Source: Cerioporus squamosus (Eukaryota; Basidiomycota; Agaricomycetes; Polyporales; Polyporaceae). Taken from it: DNA of 64,000 nt. Below the pieces are notes generated by a model that saw nothing but the letters and a program-made list of their open reading frames with translations, was not told where the DNA came from and did no database searches. Location: positions 124,001-188,000 of the forward strand of contig JABYQS010000052.1 of assembly GCA_022592435.1 (NCBI GenBank), in the 5' to 3' direction. Of the stretch, positions 34,185 through 45,858 are shown piece by piece. Made by a program: the position numbers and the translations under genes. The first letter of the stretch is position 1. The number at the start of each line of letters is the position of its first letter.

Positions 34185-35474
34185 CTACGGGGCTGTCAGC
34201 GTTGAGACGTTCAACGATCGGGGATACTCACATGGCCGAATGCCTGCTTGCAGAATAGTGCGCTCCTTGCAGCGAGGGAACTGTGCCTCTACACACTTCA
34301 GCCAGACGCCGTCCTCGTCACTGTTGGTCGAGTAAACATTGATGGCCACCTCGGACAAGTGGTGGAATGGGGGGCGGTTGAGAATGTCGTCCAATCGCGC
34401 GTCGTGAATGTCGTCCCATCGCGCGTCGTGGAAGAGCGAGACCACGTCGTCCTTAGGCTGATCGCGGGAGATGTAATCGATCCGGAGAGTTTCCAGCTTC
34501 CTGGCGCGGACGTGTTCCAAAACCAGAAGAAGCCACGCCGTTTCGCTGTTCTCGAAGGTGAGCGATAGCCGGTCAAGCCCTGTGAGCCTGGAGACAGCTA
34601 TAAACGAAGAATGCCAGGTGAAACTCAACACATCGGCGAACTTTCGACTCAAACTGACCTTGATACGTGTCTGGCTGTTCATCGTATTGCATACACCAGA
34701 GCGCCAGACTCTGCAGACCCGGACTCATGAGCTCCAAGAGAGGATCGACCTTGATGGGCAGATATAGCTGTGGCATTCAAGCATTGAGTAACCAGCACGG
34801 GCAACCTAACTGAGTCGTACCCGGAGTTTCGTCAGAGACTCGCACCTCCCCGGAAACATGGCCTCGTCCGGCGGCGGGACCTGAGACTCGTACCAGGCGT
34901 TCTGGGTGATTTTGATGGTTTTGACGTGCGGGAAGGACCATACAGTGCCGGCGAGCAGGTCGAAGGTAATGTAGAGACAGGAATATAGGGTGAGGGAGGC
35001 GAGCTTCTCGCAGACCCCGAACGACCGCATGAAGCAGACGAGAGGGACCGGGACCGGGATCCTCGCATCCGCCTCGAAGGAGATCTTTTTGAGGTTGGTG
35101 AGGCCAGAGACGACGTAGAGAGGTAGAGGCGTCTCGAATTTGCCCGCGTTCATCATGGGGTAGTGCCATGCCCATCCGAGCTCGGGGTTGGTCTGACCAT
35201 GGAGATCACAGCGCAATTCTTGCACGAGTTCCGCCAACTCTGGAGAAGCATGGATAGTTCGAGCGAAGCGGGTGTACACGGCCCGCCTCTCCAGGTAGAC
35301 ATATCCGTAAAGCTGCATCCGCGCGCGCGCAAGCCATGCACTGCATGTTAGTGCACACGCCCGCAGCGTCTTGTAGATGACTTCTATGCTCTCATCTGTA
35401 TCTTCGCCGATGGCGTCAATCACTAGGAAGAACAGCTCGAGGGGAAGAGGGGGAGAGTCTGGGTCGCGATTCAT
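34185..35474 (-). CDS. F-box-like / LRR-like protein, module copy 2
   Basis: Starts MNRDPDSPPLPLELFFLVID, with a degenerate F-box including LRACALTCSAWLARARMQLY, close to LRACALTCRSWLPRAQCQLY in the gene at 16442. The shared layout continues with FARTIHASPELAELVQELRC, a leucine-rich body, VWSFPHVKTIKI and FPGRCESLTKLR. Two introns are placed at gtacgactcag...ccacag (about 34775-34827) and gtcagtttgag...tttatag (about 34602-34662). The last exon carries an exact-frame duplication HDARWDDI/HDARLDDI (plus strand about 34385-34433). It ends at the TAG at 34185 whether or not a last 39 nt GT-AG segment is removed. Probably an SCF adaptor; target unknown. It neighbours DUF4246 copy 2, paralleling the 14543/16442 pair. 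Confidence 0.72.
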
Positions 35475-35842
35475 GGAGATGATGAAGGTTCAGGAGAAGA
35501 TGGCGGCGTCAATATCGTAGATGAGCGCTTGATATTTCATCCACTTAGACGCCTATGTTATCCTGAGTCCGAATCGTTGAACTTCAAGTCGTAGCCGCGA
35601 ATATCTTCGGAAGGAATTACGGAGCTTCACGATACTGTCCTAGCGGGATTCGTGACTGGCTGACGTTGTGCGCTGCCGCCGAGACTGGCGCCCAAAGCCG
35701 CACACGGCTGGGTCGAATAAGTACGGTGTCTCTCCCTCCTCCTCCTCAGCACTACTCGACCACAGTCAGAACTCAACATTTATGTAGTTTTTAAGGAGTA
35801 GAACGCACCTGAATTGTTAGAGCGCTCACTTGCCAGCATGTA
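35475..35842. other. Intergenic, no gene seen
   Basis: Short spacer between the F-box-like gene promoter and the SET-gene 3' end. Nothing was recognised. Confidence 0.4.
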
Positions 35843-37093
35843 TCAATTCCTCGTCTTTCGGCGGGATACTCTCCTGCGGCCCCACCACTCAGTACGCTCA
35901 GGAGCCGCCTCGACTGCAGCCCATCCCCTCTCGTCTCCACCGTAAGCACAGTTCAGAGCTCGCGCAAGCCCAGCCCACCTCCGCGCGCCCTCAGCATCCT
36001 CCACGGCGCAACAAGCCTTGCATAGCCGCGTCACGAAGCCCTCCCAAATCGGCTCGTAGTACAGGTGCTCCGCCTCCAGCAGGTCCATGTACATCTTGTC
36101 GGCGCGGTTAACGTAGTCCTCAGGCATATCGGGATCACGCACCCACCGCTCGAGCGCGGCATCGCGTGCGGCATGGCCCGCATCTGCCCGTGCTATCAAG
36201 CTGCGTCGAGTCTCGCTCTGCTCCAGGGCCGGACCTGCGAGAGAGCAGTATGCGCAGGCGCAGGTGAAGCCGTAGTCCAGTAACGCCTGCTGGCGGGAGG
36301 CACGGGGCAGCGCGGGGTCGATGTAGGAGATGAAGACTTGGGAGCCGGCCCGGATGGGGAACAGCGCGCGGACCTCGATAGAGAACGTGGCCAGGTCGAA
36401 CCGGTACGCGGCATTCGGGGAGCAGCTATAGACCTAAGATGAGTACGTGCACATGTAATCGACCGAGCGGGGACACACTGACCTGTGGTTGATGCGCGAG
36501 ATGTCCTTGCATATCCCAGCGTACTGCTGCCGCGAGCCGGGAAGCAACCCTATGTGCAGAGCGTTCGTGTCGACGATCCCTTTCACCAGCGAAGGCTCCT
36601 CAGAATGGCTATTTGCGAGATGGAAGAATGCATCGCGGCGATTCGGTGGCAGTCGCGATATGGCGTCCTCTAGCTCCGGGTAGGCATGTTCGGGCGGAAG
36701 GCCTCGGTGGAAGGGGAGGAATTGGGGGTATATACAAAGTGGCCTTTCGCACATGATAAGCTCTCCGCGCTCGATGTCTGTAGTCATGAAGACCCCTAGC
36801 CCACTGGAGGCTGCGTCGGCTATGCGATACAATGTGGAGGCGGGGGTATGCGAGCGGCCCAAGGAAGAGAATTCACGCTTGTCCTCGGCCTGGTAGAGAA
36901 GAATGACGCAGTCTGTCCCATGAGACAGTGTCAGTATGTCCAGATGTTTCCCATTGTATGGCTGAGTGTTGTTGGACAGGTCAAAGTCGGTTGTCACTCG
37001 GGGGTCGGGTATAGGAATCTTCTGGCTGGCCTGTTCTCTCCCATCGGGCGGGCACATCTGCCTCGAGGAGCGGATGCAACGTTGATTTGGCAC
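35843..37093 (-). CDS. SET-domain protein (SMYD/SET5-like, no MYND finger)
   Basis: Two exons, complement(join(35843..36425,36483..37093)), give 397 residues. The SET domain starts after about residue 85 with SSGLGVFMTTDIERGELIMC. It continues to ISRINHRCSPNAAYRF (canonical NHSCxPN, here NHR) and VRALFPIRAGSQVFISYID, which holds the conserved catalytic-face Tyr. A Cys cluster, FTCACAYC, follows as in post-SET regions. The C-terminus is helical (EHLYYEPIWEGFVTRLCKAC) and basic at the end. The first 60 residues are not conserved and the start could lie further in. Proteins of this type methylate lysines on histone or other substrates, but many fungal ones are untested. The intron falls exactly within NH|RCSPN. 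Confidence 0.82.
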
Positions 37094-37699
37094 TTCGCTC
37101 GATTATTCAGACGAAGTCAACCACAGCGTGGCAGCTGCTGACCCTCGATACCTCAAGCATTCATTAAGTGAGCAGTTCTTACAATCGAACCAGATAGCGC
37201 GACGTACTACTTCGGCCACAGCCTTGCTTTCGGATCCGAGGTTGGTCAAAACTCTGACTCGGATCGAGTGGGAGGAGGACGCACGTCGTACTGGCCCAGT
37301 ACTCAGTAGTAGTAGTGGTAGGGATCCGAGAGACATGCCATGCAAGCGTCGCTCAGCGCTCGGTGCCGGCAGCAACTTGAGATAAACAAGTCCAAATAAC
37401 GCGGTAACGTGTCTGGGCGCCTGAGTCTCAGAACACGGTTGTCTCCGCGTCCTCCTCCTCCTCCTCCTCCCCCTTCCTAAAAGCCACAAGCTCACGTAGT
37501 ATCATATTGTTATTAGCCGACCACACTTTATACCCTGGTTCTCTACCTTTCAATCCTGACTGTCACGACTCCGAGCGGAAAATTCAAGGTCGGGCCACTG
37601 TAGCTCTGCCACCGTCGTGAGTCAAAGAGTAATAGTACTCGTGCGTTGACTTGATGTTAATTATGATATTTAACATTCGAGGTTGACCCACTGGGATAA
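37094..37699. other. Divergent promoter region between SET and EZH2-like genes
   Basis: A 606 nt shared upstream region. It holds a TCC microsatellite at 37450-37471. No gene or TATA motif was convincing. Confidence 0.5.
37450..37471 (+). repeat. TCC microsatellite
   Basis: Seven consecutive TCC units in the divergent promoter region. Confidence 0.8.
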
Positions 37700-40316
37700 A
37701 TGTGCGCCTCTCTGACGTGTTCTGTCAGAGACGAGGATCAAGTTGTACTCAGCTTATTCCGCGCCACATGGGATGAATACTTCTCATGGGAGCCATCCTA
37801 CTGTGCGGAGACTCTGTTCAGAGTACGAGCAGGCGAAAGTGCAGACGCAGATGCGCGTCGCGCGGTGCTCGACTCAATCGAGGATGCCGCTGGACTAGCG
37901 CATAGCGAAACAGATGAAGCCACTGACACCCCCGTCGCCCTCTCATTTACATGCTACGAGATCTCCTCCTCAAGCGATATCAATAGCAGGCACACCCGTC
38001 CGGAGATGGTTCCGGCTACTGGTTCCCTCTCTGACCCATATCCGTCATACGAGTCATGCGCTCCCATCAACGCCAACATCCTCCACGGCGACGATCCGAA
38101 CTACCTCCCTTTCATCCCGTTTGCGGACGAGCCAACGTTCGATTTCCGCGACTACGTGTACGACCACAAGGGTCTCGCCTGGCAGGAGGGGTACCGCGAT
38201 TCGGACGGTGCGCAGGTATGGTCCCGAGTGGCGTCCTGGTACTGAACAGCTCCCGCAGTTCTGGCGATTGTGTTGGAGACCGCGAGGAGACTGCATCGTA
38301 GCCACGGCATTTCGATGGAGGCGATCGACAGGACTGGCATCCTCCCGCTTACGCTGTGCACAACCTCCGTTTGGGGCGCCATATGGACGGAAAAGATGAG
38401 GTGAAGCTCCGCTAGCCAATCCGCCGTTGTATACTTATTCTGACAGGAGCGTCCTGATAGTGATCCAATACCGTGGCCGGGCTCTTCGAGGGTGTCCGGA
38501 CCGCCTCTTCCCGATGTCGCACCGCCTGCCGCAGACGACGCGAAGACGCGACTCCAGGACTACCTGACGCTGTGGTGTCCCCGCATCGATTGTCTGCAGG
38601 GACATTGCTTCACTCACGGTCGGCAGTTTCCTTCGTCCACGACACGTCTCGGTGCTTACAGTGGGACATGCACTCAGCAACGGAGCAGTATAACCTTGAC
38701 TTCGACACTCCCGCCGTGCCAGGAAATGAGAGATTTAAATTCCTGCTGTCAGCGAAGACGCCGTGCGGAGATGATTGCGCCGTCGAGCATAGGAGGATAT
38801 CTGTGGTGCGTGCGCGACGTGGACAGGTTGCAGCCTGACTCACCGTCTTGCAGGGAGAGGTGTCATGGAGTCATGCTGAGATTGCCGAGCTCAAGGTGAT
38901 TTGTCACGTCGCGCCGCCGACCACGCCCTGCAAGCTTGCCCGCCTGTGTATGAAGCCTTGTTTCGAGGTAGCTGACGTCGCAATCCCCTCTGCTGGCTGC
39001 TGAGCTCAACGAGAGCCTAGGTTGCGGTCGTTGCTTCCACGTTTGCTTTGAAGCCCAAGAAGAAGAAACCCCCTAGACAGCAGGGCAATCAGATCGCGGA
39101 CACCGCTGCGTATCCGAGACACCTATACGGTGAGCCTCGCATTCAATGCCCACTTATGTGTGCTGAAGTCTCGTCAGGATTGGAGCACACCTCAGCCTTC
39201 ATACCGTGAGCGGCGATGTTTCGTGCATCCGAGTCCTTGAGTTACTCAGCCTGTCGGTTGTGCAGGAACAAGCCATGCAACCATCCAGGTCCCTGCGTAC
39301 ACAATGCTGACTGCGCATGCGCCGACAATGCAGCGCACTGTTCTCGCTCGTGCGCCTGCTCAGTGCGCTGTCCGTCTAGCACCCGCATCGAACCCTTCAT
39401 GCTCGCTCACGTACTACGCAGGCGCAAGGAGATGGGCAGGATGCAAGTGCGCGGTCCTCGTCGCGAAGCAGTACAAGAGAGGCCCTCGGGAAGTAACGAT
39501 GAACCCGTGTTCGACCGATCTCTGCCCGTGCCGGAAAGCGAAGAGGGAGTGCGACCCCGAGGTCTGTGCGCCGTGTCCCAAGGACTCGCTCTGTAGAAAC
39601 ATGCAGCTGCAGCGCGGATTCCCGAAGGTATGGTTCACTGACTCTATTATTGCGGTGCGCCGTCCTGATGGAGCGTCTGCGGCCAGCTCGTCCAGGCCAA
39701 GCAGAGCAGACACGGCATGGGCCTGTTTCTCGCCGAGGCGGTGAGGGAGGGCGACCTCATCATAGGTACGATTCGTTTCCCTTGCCGTCTCATTTCTGAC
39801 GTTCTGCCCTCAGAGTACGTTGGCGAGCTAATATACGACGCGACCTTCCACTCCCGCAAGTGCGTCCTGACCTTCGCTGCTGCGTCTGCCTGCGTATGCT
39901 GACAGCCTGCACCCTCCGCAGCGAGCTCTCACGGCACCTACGGCGGAACTACGTCTTCGGGCTCAATGACCAGATCTCCGTCGACAGCATGCGTGCCGGC
40001 AACCCCGCGCGCTTCATCAACCATGCCCATTCTCGTCGAGCGAACGTCGAGGTGTCCAGTGAGTGTCCTCTTGAGTCTTCACCTTGCGTGTTCGGGTCGC
40101 ACTTCTGACTCTTGCAATGCCCAACGTAGTCCTCCTGGTTGACGGAGAACAGCGAATCGGAGTCTTTGCAAGTAAGTAGGGGGCAGAGGCGGTGCCACGG
40201 GATTCTTGGGGCTGATCCGCTTGCTTGATGCAGAGAGGCAGATGGCACCTGGGACCGAGCTGTTTCTCGACTATGGACCGGAGTTCCCGATAACGGAAGA
40301 GGATAGGAGGCAGTAA
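37700..40316 (+). CDS. EZH2: E(z)/EZH2-type histone H3K27 methyltransferase (PRC2 catalytic subunit)
   Basis: Multi-exon gene. The N-terminal region reads FIPFADEPTFDFRDYVYDHK. LWCPRIDCLQGHCFTH is the Cys/His segment found upstream of CXC in E(z) proteins. The CXC (pre-SET) domain runs from RLCRNKPCNHPGPCVHNADC through ARRWAGCKC to CPCRKAKRECDPEVCAPCPK. The SET domain contains SRHGMGLFLAEAVREGDLII, EYVGELIYDATF, RRNYVFGLND, the SAM-site motif NPARFINHAHSRRANVEV (usually NHS) and GTELFLDYGPEF with the catalytic Tyr. It ends TEEDRRQ at 40316. Introns are 45-60 nt, including gtgaag...tgatag (38401-38460). EZH2 needs EED and SUZ12 partners to trimethylate H3K27 for facultative silencing. The family call is strong; the start ATG and the middle exons (38650-39200) are the least certain parts. 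Confidence 0.88.
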
Positions 40317-40492
40317 TACTGCTGGTACTTCGCGTAGGGAAACATTGAGTAGCTCCTATCAGTACTGCATGTGTTTGGAGTATGAATGCGCATTCTGAGC
40401 CAGCAAGTCATATAGGTTATCTCGCTCGTCGGAGGAGCGTCGGAGGGGATGAACGTGCGGTCAAAAAGAAAACCCGCCGATTCATCGAGTAC

Positions 40493-40583
40493 TTCCCATT
40501 AGCCGACTCGAACGACTGACCTCGTCATAGAATCTCTTTAGAGAGTTACTAGTGACGCGCTCTACCAACTGAGCTAAACGGGA
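40493..40583 (-). tRNA. tRNA-Thr (anticodon AGT) with an 18 nt intron
   Basis: Read on the minus strand. The acceptor arm TCCCGTT pairs with AATGGGA. The D arm reads GCTCAGTTGGTAGAGC. Anticodon stem CGTCA pairs with TGACG around loop CTAGTA/A with anticodon AGT. The intron lies between positions 37 and 38 (ACTCTCTAAAGAGATTCT). The T arm is AGTCG-TTCGAGT-CGGCT. The discriminator is A; the CCA end is not encoded, as in eukaryotes. The 73 nt mature length plus intron equals 91 nt. Confidence 0.93.
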
Positions 40584-40867
40584 CTTGCACGTAGTAATGG
40601 GTACATTGCCATGTAGCATACAGCTCTATTATCGCTGTCGTTAATTGTGTTCCTGCTCCTGAATGGCTCCTCTACCTTCTTCCCATCGCGTGTGTTCACG
40701 AGTGGCCAGTACCGGCCTTGCATCATCTTTTCCGGTAAGTGGTATCACTGCAGCCATAACCGCGAACCTATCAGGGCTTCTCTGGTCACAATCCGGTGTC
40801 CGGTGTCATTCCACTGATTACTTACCTTTACGTTCTCATAAGGGGGAACTAATCCTCGTCGATTAGA

Positions 40868-42988
40868 ATGGTTTCTCAGCTCCACCCCACACCAACGGAT
40901 GGATATGGAACATATACCTCAAGGTTACAGAAAGAAACAGAAGAGATCATCACGAAGCACATCCCGGTGCAAGGCACAGCTCAAAGTGAACTACAGAAGA
41001 AGGCGCACTTCGAGTTTCTCCTGCGGAATCTGAGACAAGGATTCCCCGAGCGCTATACATCTCAGGATGCGAGCCAACCATGGCTCATATACTGGACTCT
41101 TCATGGCTTCAGCATCCTCGGTGTCGGGCTTGATGATCAGACCAAGAAACGGTGAGTGGTGGAAGCTCTATGCGAGTTCCGCTTATCCATGTTTGATCAG
41201 AACCATCGACACGTTGCTGGCGCTGCAACACCCGGAAGGCGGCTTTGCGGGCGGTCCTGGTCAGGCTGCTCATCTGCTCCCCACTTACGCCGCCGTCTGC
41301 TCGTTCGCTATTGTCGGACGCCCTGGAGATGGCGGAGGCTGGGACGCCATCGATCGGTACGGCGCTGATGCCTCCGGCTCTCTTCTCGGCATATCTCATA
41401 CTTCGGGGACTTGCACAGGAAGAAGATGTATGACTTCTTCATGTCCTTGAAGCAAAGCGATGGGTCTTTCCTCGTCAGTCATCACGGTGAAGTAGACGTC
41501 AGGCAAGTGGTTCGCCTCCCCCGTCAATCGGAGTCTGATCGCTCGGATGCATAGGGGCATCTACTGTCTGCTAGCGGTAGCGACGTTGCTAAACTTGCTC
41601 ACGCCCGAGCTTCTCGCGGGCGTCCCCGAGTTCCTAGCCACCTGCCAAACCTACGAAGGCGGGTTCTGTAATGCTTCCTTCCCAGGATGGGCTTTCGAGG
41701 CTGGTCAGTTGCACTGTATGACTTCACGTGCGCATCGTTCTCAATATGAAACCCAGACGACCCAGAGACCCCGAGTGGCTCACCGAAGAGTTATGACCCC
41801 TCGGCGCCGCGTCCGCCGCTCGGTGAGGCGCACGGTGGGTACACGTTCTGCGCCACCGCCTCCTGGGTCCTCCTGCAACCATACATCAAACTCTACCATT
41901 CTTCCGCCGGTGGCTCGTCCCCCAAGCCGGCCATCAACACGCCTGCGCTGCTTCGCTGGTGCGTGCAGATGCAGGGATTCCCTATTGAGCTCGGAGGGTT
42001 CAAGGGCCGGACGAACAAGCTCGTGGATGGGTGCTACAGCTGGTGGGTCGGCGGTTGCGTCGTTCTGGCCGAGACACTTCTAGGCGTCGCGCGTGTGCAC
42101 GAGGCCGTGCCGCATGAGCCTCATGAAGAGAACGACGAAGACGGACAGAAGGCGTGGGACGATGCTGACGGTAAGCGGCTGACTGCTCGACTCGCGCGCA
42201 CTGTGCTGAAAACATCAAATGCATCTCTCCTCGGACCTGGATGATCGGTGCCCACTCCATTTGTCCGCTGAACACTATTCGTAGATGCCCTGTTCAACCG
42301 CAAGGCGCTGCAGGAATACATCCTCTGCGCCGGGCAACACCCTGCCGGCGGCCTGAGAGACAAGCCGCCCAAGTAAGTCTTCCTCCGAGCGCCCACACAC
42401 CCTCCGCACGCCCGGAAACGCATGCTGACGTCCTGATCCTCCAGGCCCGCGGACGCGTACCACACGCTTTACTGCACGGCGGGCCTATCGGCCGCTCAGC
42501 ATCGCGTCATCCCTTCCGAGGCGCGCGAGAAGGCTGTTATTTCCGCCTGGAACCCGTCCCAGGCCGATGCCAAAGCCGGTATGTTTTCCCTCTCCTGCTG
42601 CGCGGTCACCCACCCCGTTTGTGGGTTCCGCAGGAGCATGTGCTGAGGAATCCCCGCGCCCAGGCACAGCGTATGCTCCGTTGTCGGACGCAGACCGTGA
42701 GAGGCTGGACGACTTGCGCAAGGGCACCTTCGCACAAGCCATGTCCTGGTCCGAGGAGGAGGGCACGGCTGTGTACGTCGGCGGCGCAGCCAATCGTGTG
42801 GTGAGTCGCAGCGGTCCTCGTGCGGGCGACGGATTGAAGGCTGACCGTGGTTCTTTTTCCCGACCGGTGGATAGAACGCTACCCACCCGTTGTTCAACCT
42901 GACGGCAACCCACTCGGACGGGATGCTGTCCTACTTCTACGGCCAGACTCCGCCGTCGCGATATGTGAACAAACCGGCAACCAAGTGA
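40868..42988 (+). CDS. RAM1: Protein farnesyltransferase beta subunit
   Basis: Multi-exon gene from MVSQLHPTPTDGYGTYTSRL to YVNKPATK. It shows alpha-alpha barrel repeats with GGF/GS signatures: LALQHPEGGFAGGPGQAAHL, SLKQSDGSFLVSHHGEVDVR, TCQTYEGGFCNASFPGWAFE and EAHGGYTFCATASWVLL. The zinc ligands are visible as the Asp and Cys of KLVDGCYSWWVGG and the His of DAYHTLYCTAGLSAAQH; NPLFNLT-like NATHPLFNL closes the fold. It forms a heterodimer with the alpha subunit and transfers farnesyl to CaaX Cys of Ras, lamins and fungal lipopeptide pheromones in the cytosol. One intron uses a GC donor: GACGTCAG|gcaagt at 41503, needed for VDVRGIYCLLAVATLL. The C-terminal region is longer than in animals because of acidic insertions (EENDEDGQKAWDDADG). 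Confidence 0.92.
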
Positions 42989-43990
42989 CGAGAAGTTTGA
43001 AGAGACGCTACGAATACCTCACATCGCTTGACCAACCGGTCTTCCAATCGATTGCAGTGTACGAGTACGTATGCGTTAGATCAACACGTAAGAGACAGTA
43101 CATGGGAGATTGTGTAGGCTGTGCGGATTCTGATGGATTATAGCTCATTGTATACATAGCAGGCATAGCGGAACCAATACAGGAAGCGACTACGCACGAG
43201 GGGGGCAGGCATGTCCGTTCACCGGGGTTACGCCCACAAAACCACGCGCTCTCGAGACTCCGTGCGCGGATAGCTCGCGGCACTGCGCCACGCTGTCTTG
43301 CATGTCGCCAGATTGGACACCACGGGACCTGCAGGCCGACGCTGTCACCGGCTACTTAGGGGTGGTTGCATAAAGCGTGAAACGCACCAGTTGCGGACAC
43401 TACAATGCCAATACTTGAGCCGTTGAACTACGGGAATGCTGCAACGTGCATCCGATATTGTCGAGCAAGAGGTAGGGTGATCGGGGAACAGTAAGCTGCT
43501 GGTACATCCCAAGGGGCATCAGACAAGACTAAGTACTTGCAGGGTGGCGTGCAGCCGGGAGGACCAGTGACCGGCCGCTGACGTGTGAAGACGACGTCTT
43601 GTGGGCGCACTGATCGATAGATTTGTTCCTCCGACGGCGTCCGCGCAATTTGTATGGGAGACATTGACTCTATGATACAGTGATAGGTCGGAGCACTGGC
43701 AGCGGGTCTATACAGTGGAAGGAGTCAGAGGGCGTACTAGGATGAGCCGAGCTCGACCTTGTTGGACGGGCCTGGCAACGAAGTCATTAAATGAAGCAAA
43801 TATGGCATGTGGGAGATAGCGCGGAGCAAGTCGCTGGACGGGCTCGCGATAACTTGGACATCGACGGTCACCACGGCCTCGGCGACGCCTTCAAGAGGCA
43901 ACCAAGATGAAGCACTCACATGCATCCAAGAAGGCCGTCAATGACCATAGGGGAAGCCCAACAACGGCCATGAGCCGAGAAGGACGCACC
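42989..43990. other. Intergenic, no gene seen
   Basis: This 1 kb stretch lies between convergent genes. A tRNA-like stretch near 43371-43450 does not fold properly and was not called. Confidence 0.5.
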
Positions 43991-45858
43991 TCATGGTGTC
44001 CGTCCGGTGCGACCTCGCAAGTCCTGGACCTCCTGCTCCAACCAGTTCAGCTTCTGCCTGTCCTCCCTCCTCGATACTTCCAACTCCATCATCTGTCTCT
44101 CCAGCGCCTCGATATGCGCCTTCTCCTCCATCCTCGCCTTCGTCGCTATGGGCAGCATCCTCGACACCTCGTTCCACCGCACGTGGTTGGTCGACATCTC
44201 CGCACGCAGGCTAACCGGGACGAGCGCATGCTCCATCGCGATGTCGAATGCGTCCGGCCAGCGCAGCCCGAAGGCAATGGTGCATCCGAGCGGGAGGATC
44301 TGGCTGAGGAAGAGCGTGACGGGCTCGGACTTGGCAATAGAAGAGAGCCCGACTGCGAGGGTCTGGAGGCGGCGAAACCGGGGCAGGCTCTGGGACCGCG
44401 GCGTGGGGGCAAGCATCGGGATCGTGCGCGCGTCGACGTGGAGACCGAGGTGACGGATGTTGGGGCAGTAACGAGCAAAGGGGAGGAGGACGCGCAAGTT
44501 GAGCCCGGGGACGTTGGGCTCGGGTACCGGTTCGGGGTTCAACTGCAGGCTCTCCAGAGAAGGCCAGCTGCTCGCGAACTCCTCGATGTCTTCGTCGCTG
44601 ATGGCAAGAGCGTAGTCCCAGCGAAACTCGAATGTCCGGAGATAACGCGCCGAGAAGAGCGGCCGGAATGTTGCGATGGCTGGTCGGTCGTGAAGAGATG
44701 GTGGAGGAGAGGTGAGGCGAGAATCTGGTGCGATGATGTAGTCGACGGACAGTTGGACAAGTGACGTGCATCTGTCCCGGATTACGGAGAACAGATCGTG
44801 CAGCGCATCCGGAGTTGCAATCACTATCGCCTTCAAGTGCAGTTCCGTGAGCTGCGCGGGAAAGAGAGACGAGCGGAGGAGCTGCGCAGCATCCTCTATT
44901 TGAGCACTGAAGGATAGAATGCGGAGGGCTGGGAATGCGTTGTTGGCGATGGCAGGGAAGAAGTGGGCAACGTCGGCGCGGTTCCCCGGCTCAGCGCGGG
45001 CGGGGTGGGCGAGGTTGATTGTCGCAACGTTCTTGAGCCGCGACAGCTCCGTGAGAAGTCGAGGTGTGAGACCGTATATTGGGACCGACACCCGCTGGAG
45101 GTGGGGAAGTCCGCGGAGGAGAACCACGGCGTAGTCTTCGAAGTTACCCATGTGTTCCTCGAGACACAGGTCGAGGTTCGTCAAGGTCGGGCATCGTGAG
45201 CATACTTGACTGATGAAGTCTGTGAGGGAAGGGGGTTCGGATCGATAGAGATGGAGGCCAAGATGTTTTACGCGCCGGTGCATGAAGACAAGGCAGAGAC
45301 GCTGCCTCTCCGGAGCAGATGGGTACCAAATGAGCGACTGGAGGTTCGGGAATATGTCCGATGTTGGGCATGTTGCTGCCAGTTCATCGAAGACCTTCGA
45401 ATGTATCAATGCTGGACGCTTCGACCTGTCCACTGCCGAGCGGAGGTGACGGTGGTCATGACGCAGGCGGCGTACTCGGCCGGAATATCGCTGAAACCTG
45501 TCCCAGTCGGTGGGCAACAAAGACCGCTTGAATGCCTATTTGTAGGGTGTCAGCAGACGTCAAGAACGACGATCGAACGGTTGAGGAGGACTACACCAAC
45601 ATAAGCGCCAGGCAGTCGTCCCGTGGAGATTGAGACTCGTTCTGGCTTGAGTGTCAAGGGAGCAAGGACGGAGAGTACCCGCTTGAGGTCGTTCACCTCG
45701 AACCACAAACTGTCCAGTGCAATTTCCGACCAGTGCTTGCACACACATGCGGCACGGGCGAGGGCGCGATCATCGAGGTACGAGAAAATCATTGCGAGGA
45801 GCTCGTCAATATGCACCAGAGAGCGGGTGGTATGGTGGTCCATGCTCGCCGAATGCAT
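43991..45858 (-). CDS. F-box / LRR-like protein with C-terminal coiled coil, copy 1
   Basis: Two exons, complement(join(43991..45535,45637..45858)), encode 588 residues. The N-terminal F-box is HIDELLAMIFSYLDDRALAR followed by AACVCKHWSEIALDSLW, the canonical basidiomycete pattern. The body has leucine-rich segments (LPHLQRVSVPIYGL, FPALRILSFSAQIEDAAQLL) and ISDEDIEEFASSWPSLESLQ, then FLSQILPLGCTIAFGLRW. The last about 60 residues (ARMEEKAHIEALERQMMELE, then QKLNWLEQEVQDLRG) are a coiled coil. The frame is intact. A paralogue lies 2.3 kb away at 48143 in the same orientation. Likely an SCF adaptor; substrate unknown. Confidence 0.82.

Noticed and set aside
43371..43450. tRNA-like stretch on the minus strand (GTAGTTCAACGGC D-arm-like, GTTGCA/TGCAAC ends)
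   Set aside because: No anticodon stem pairs properly and the T loop lacks TTCGA; at best a degenerate tRNA-derived fragment.
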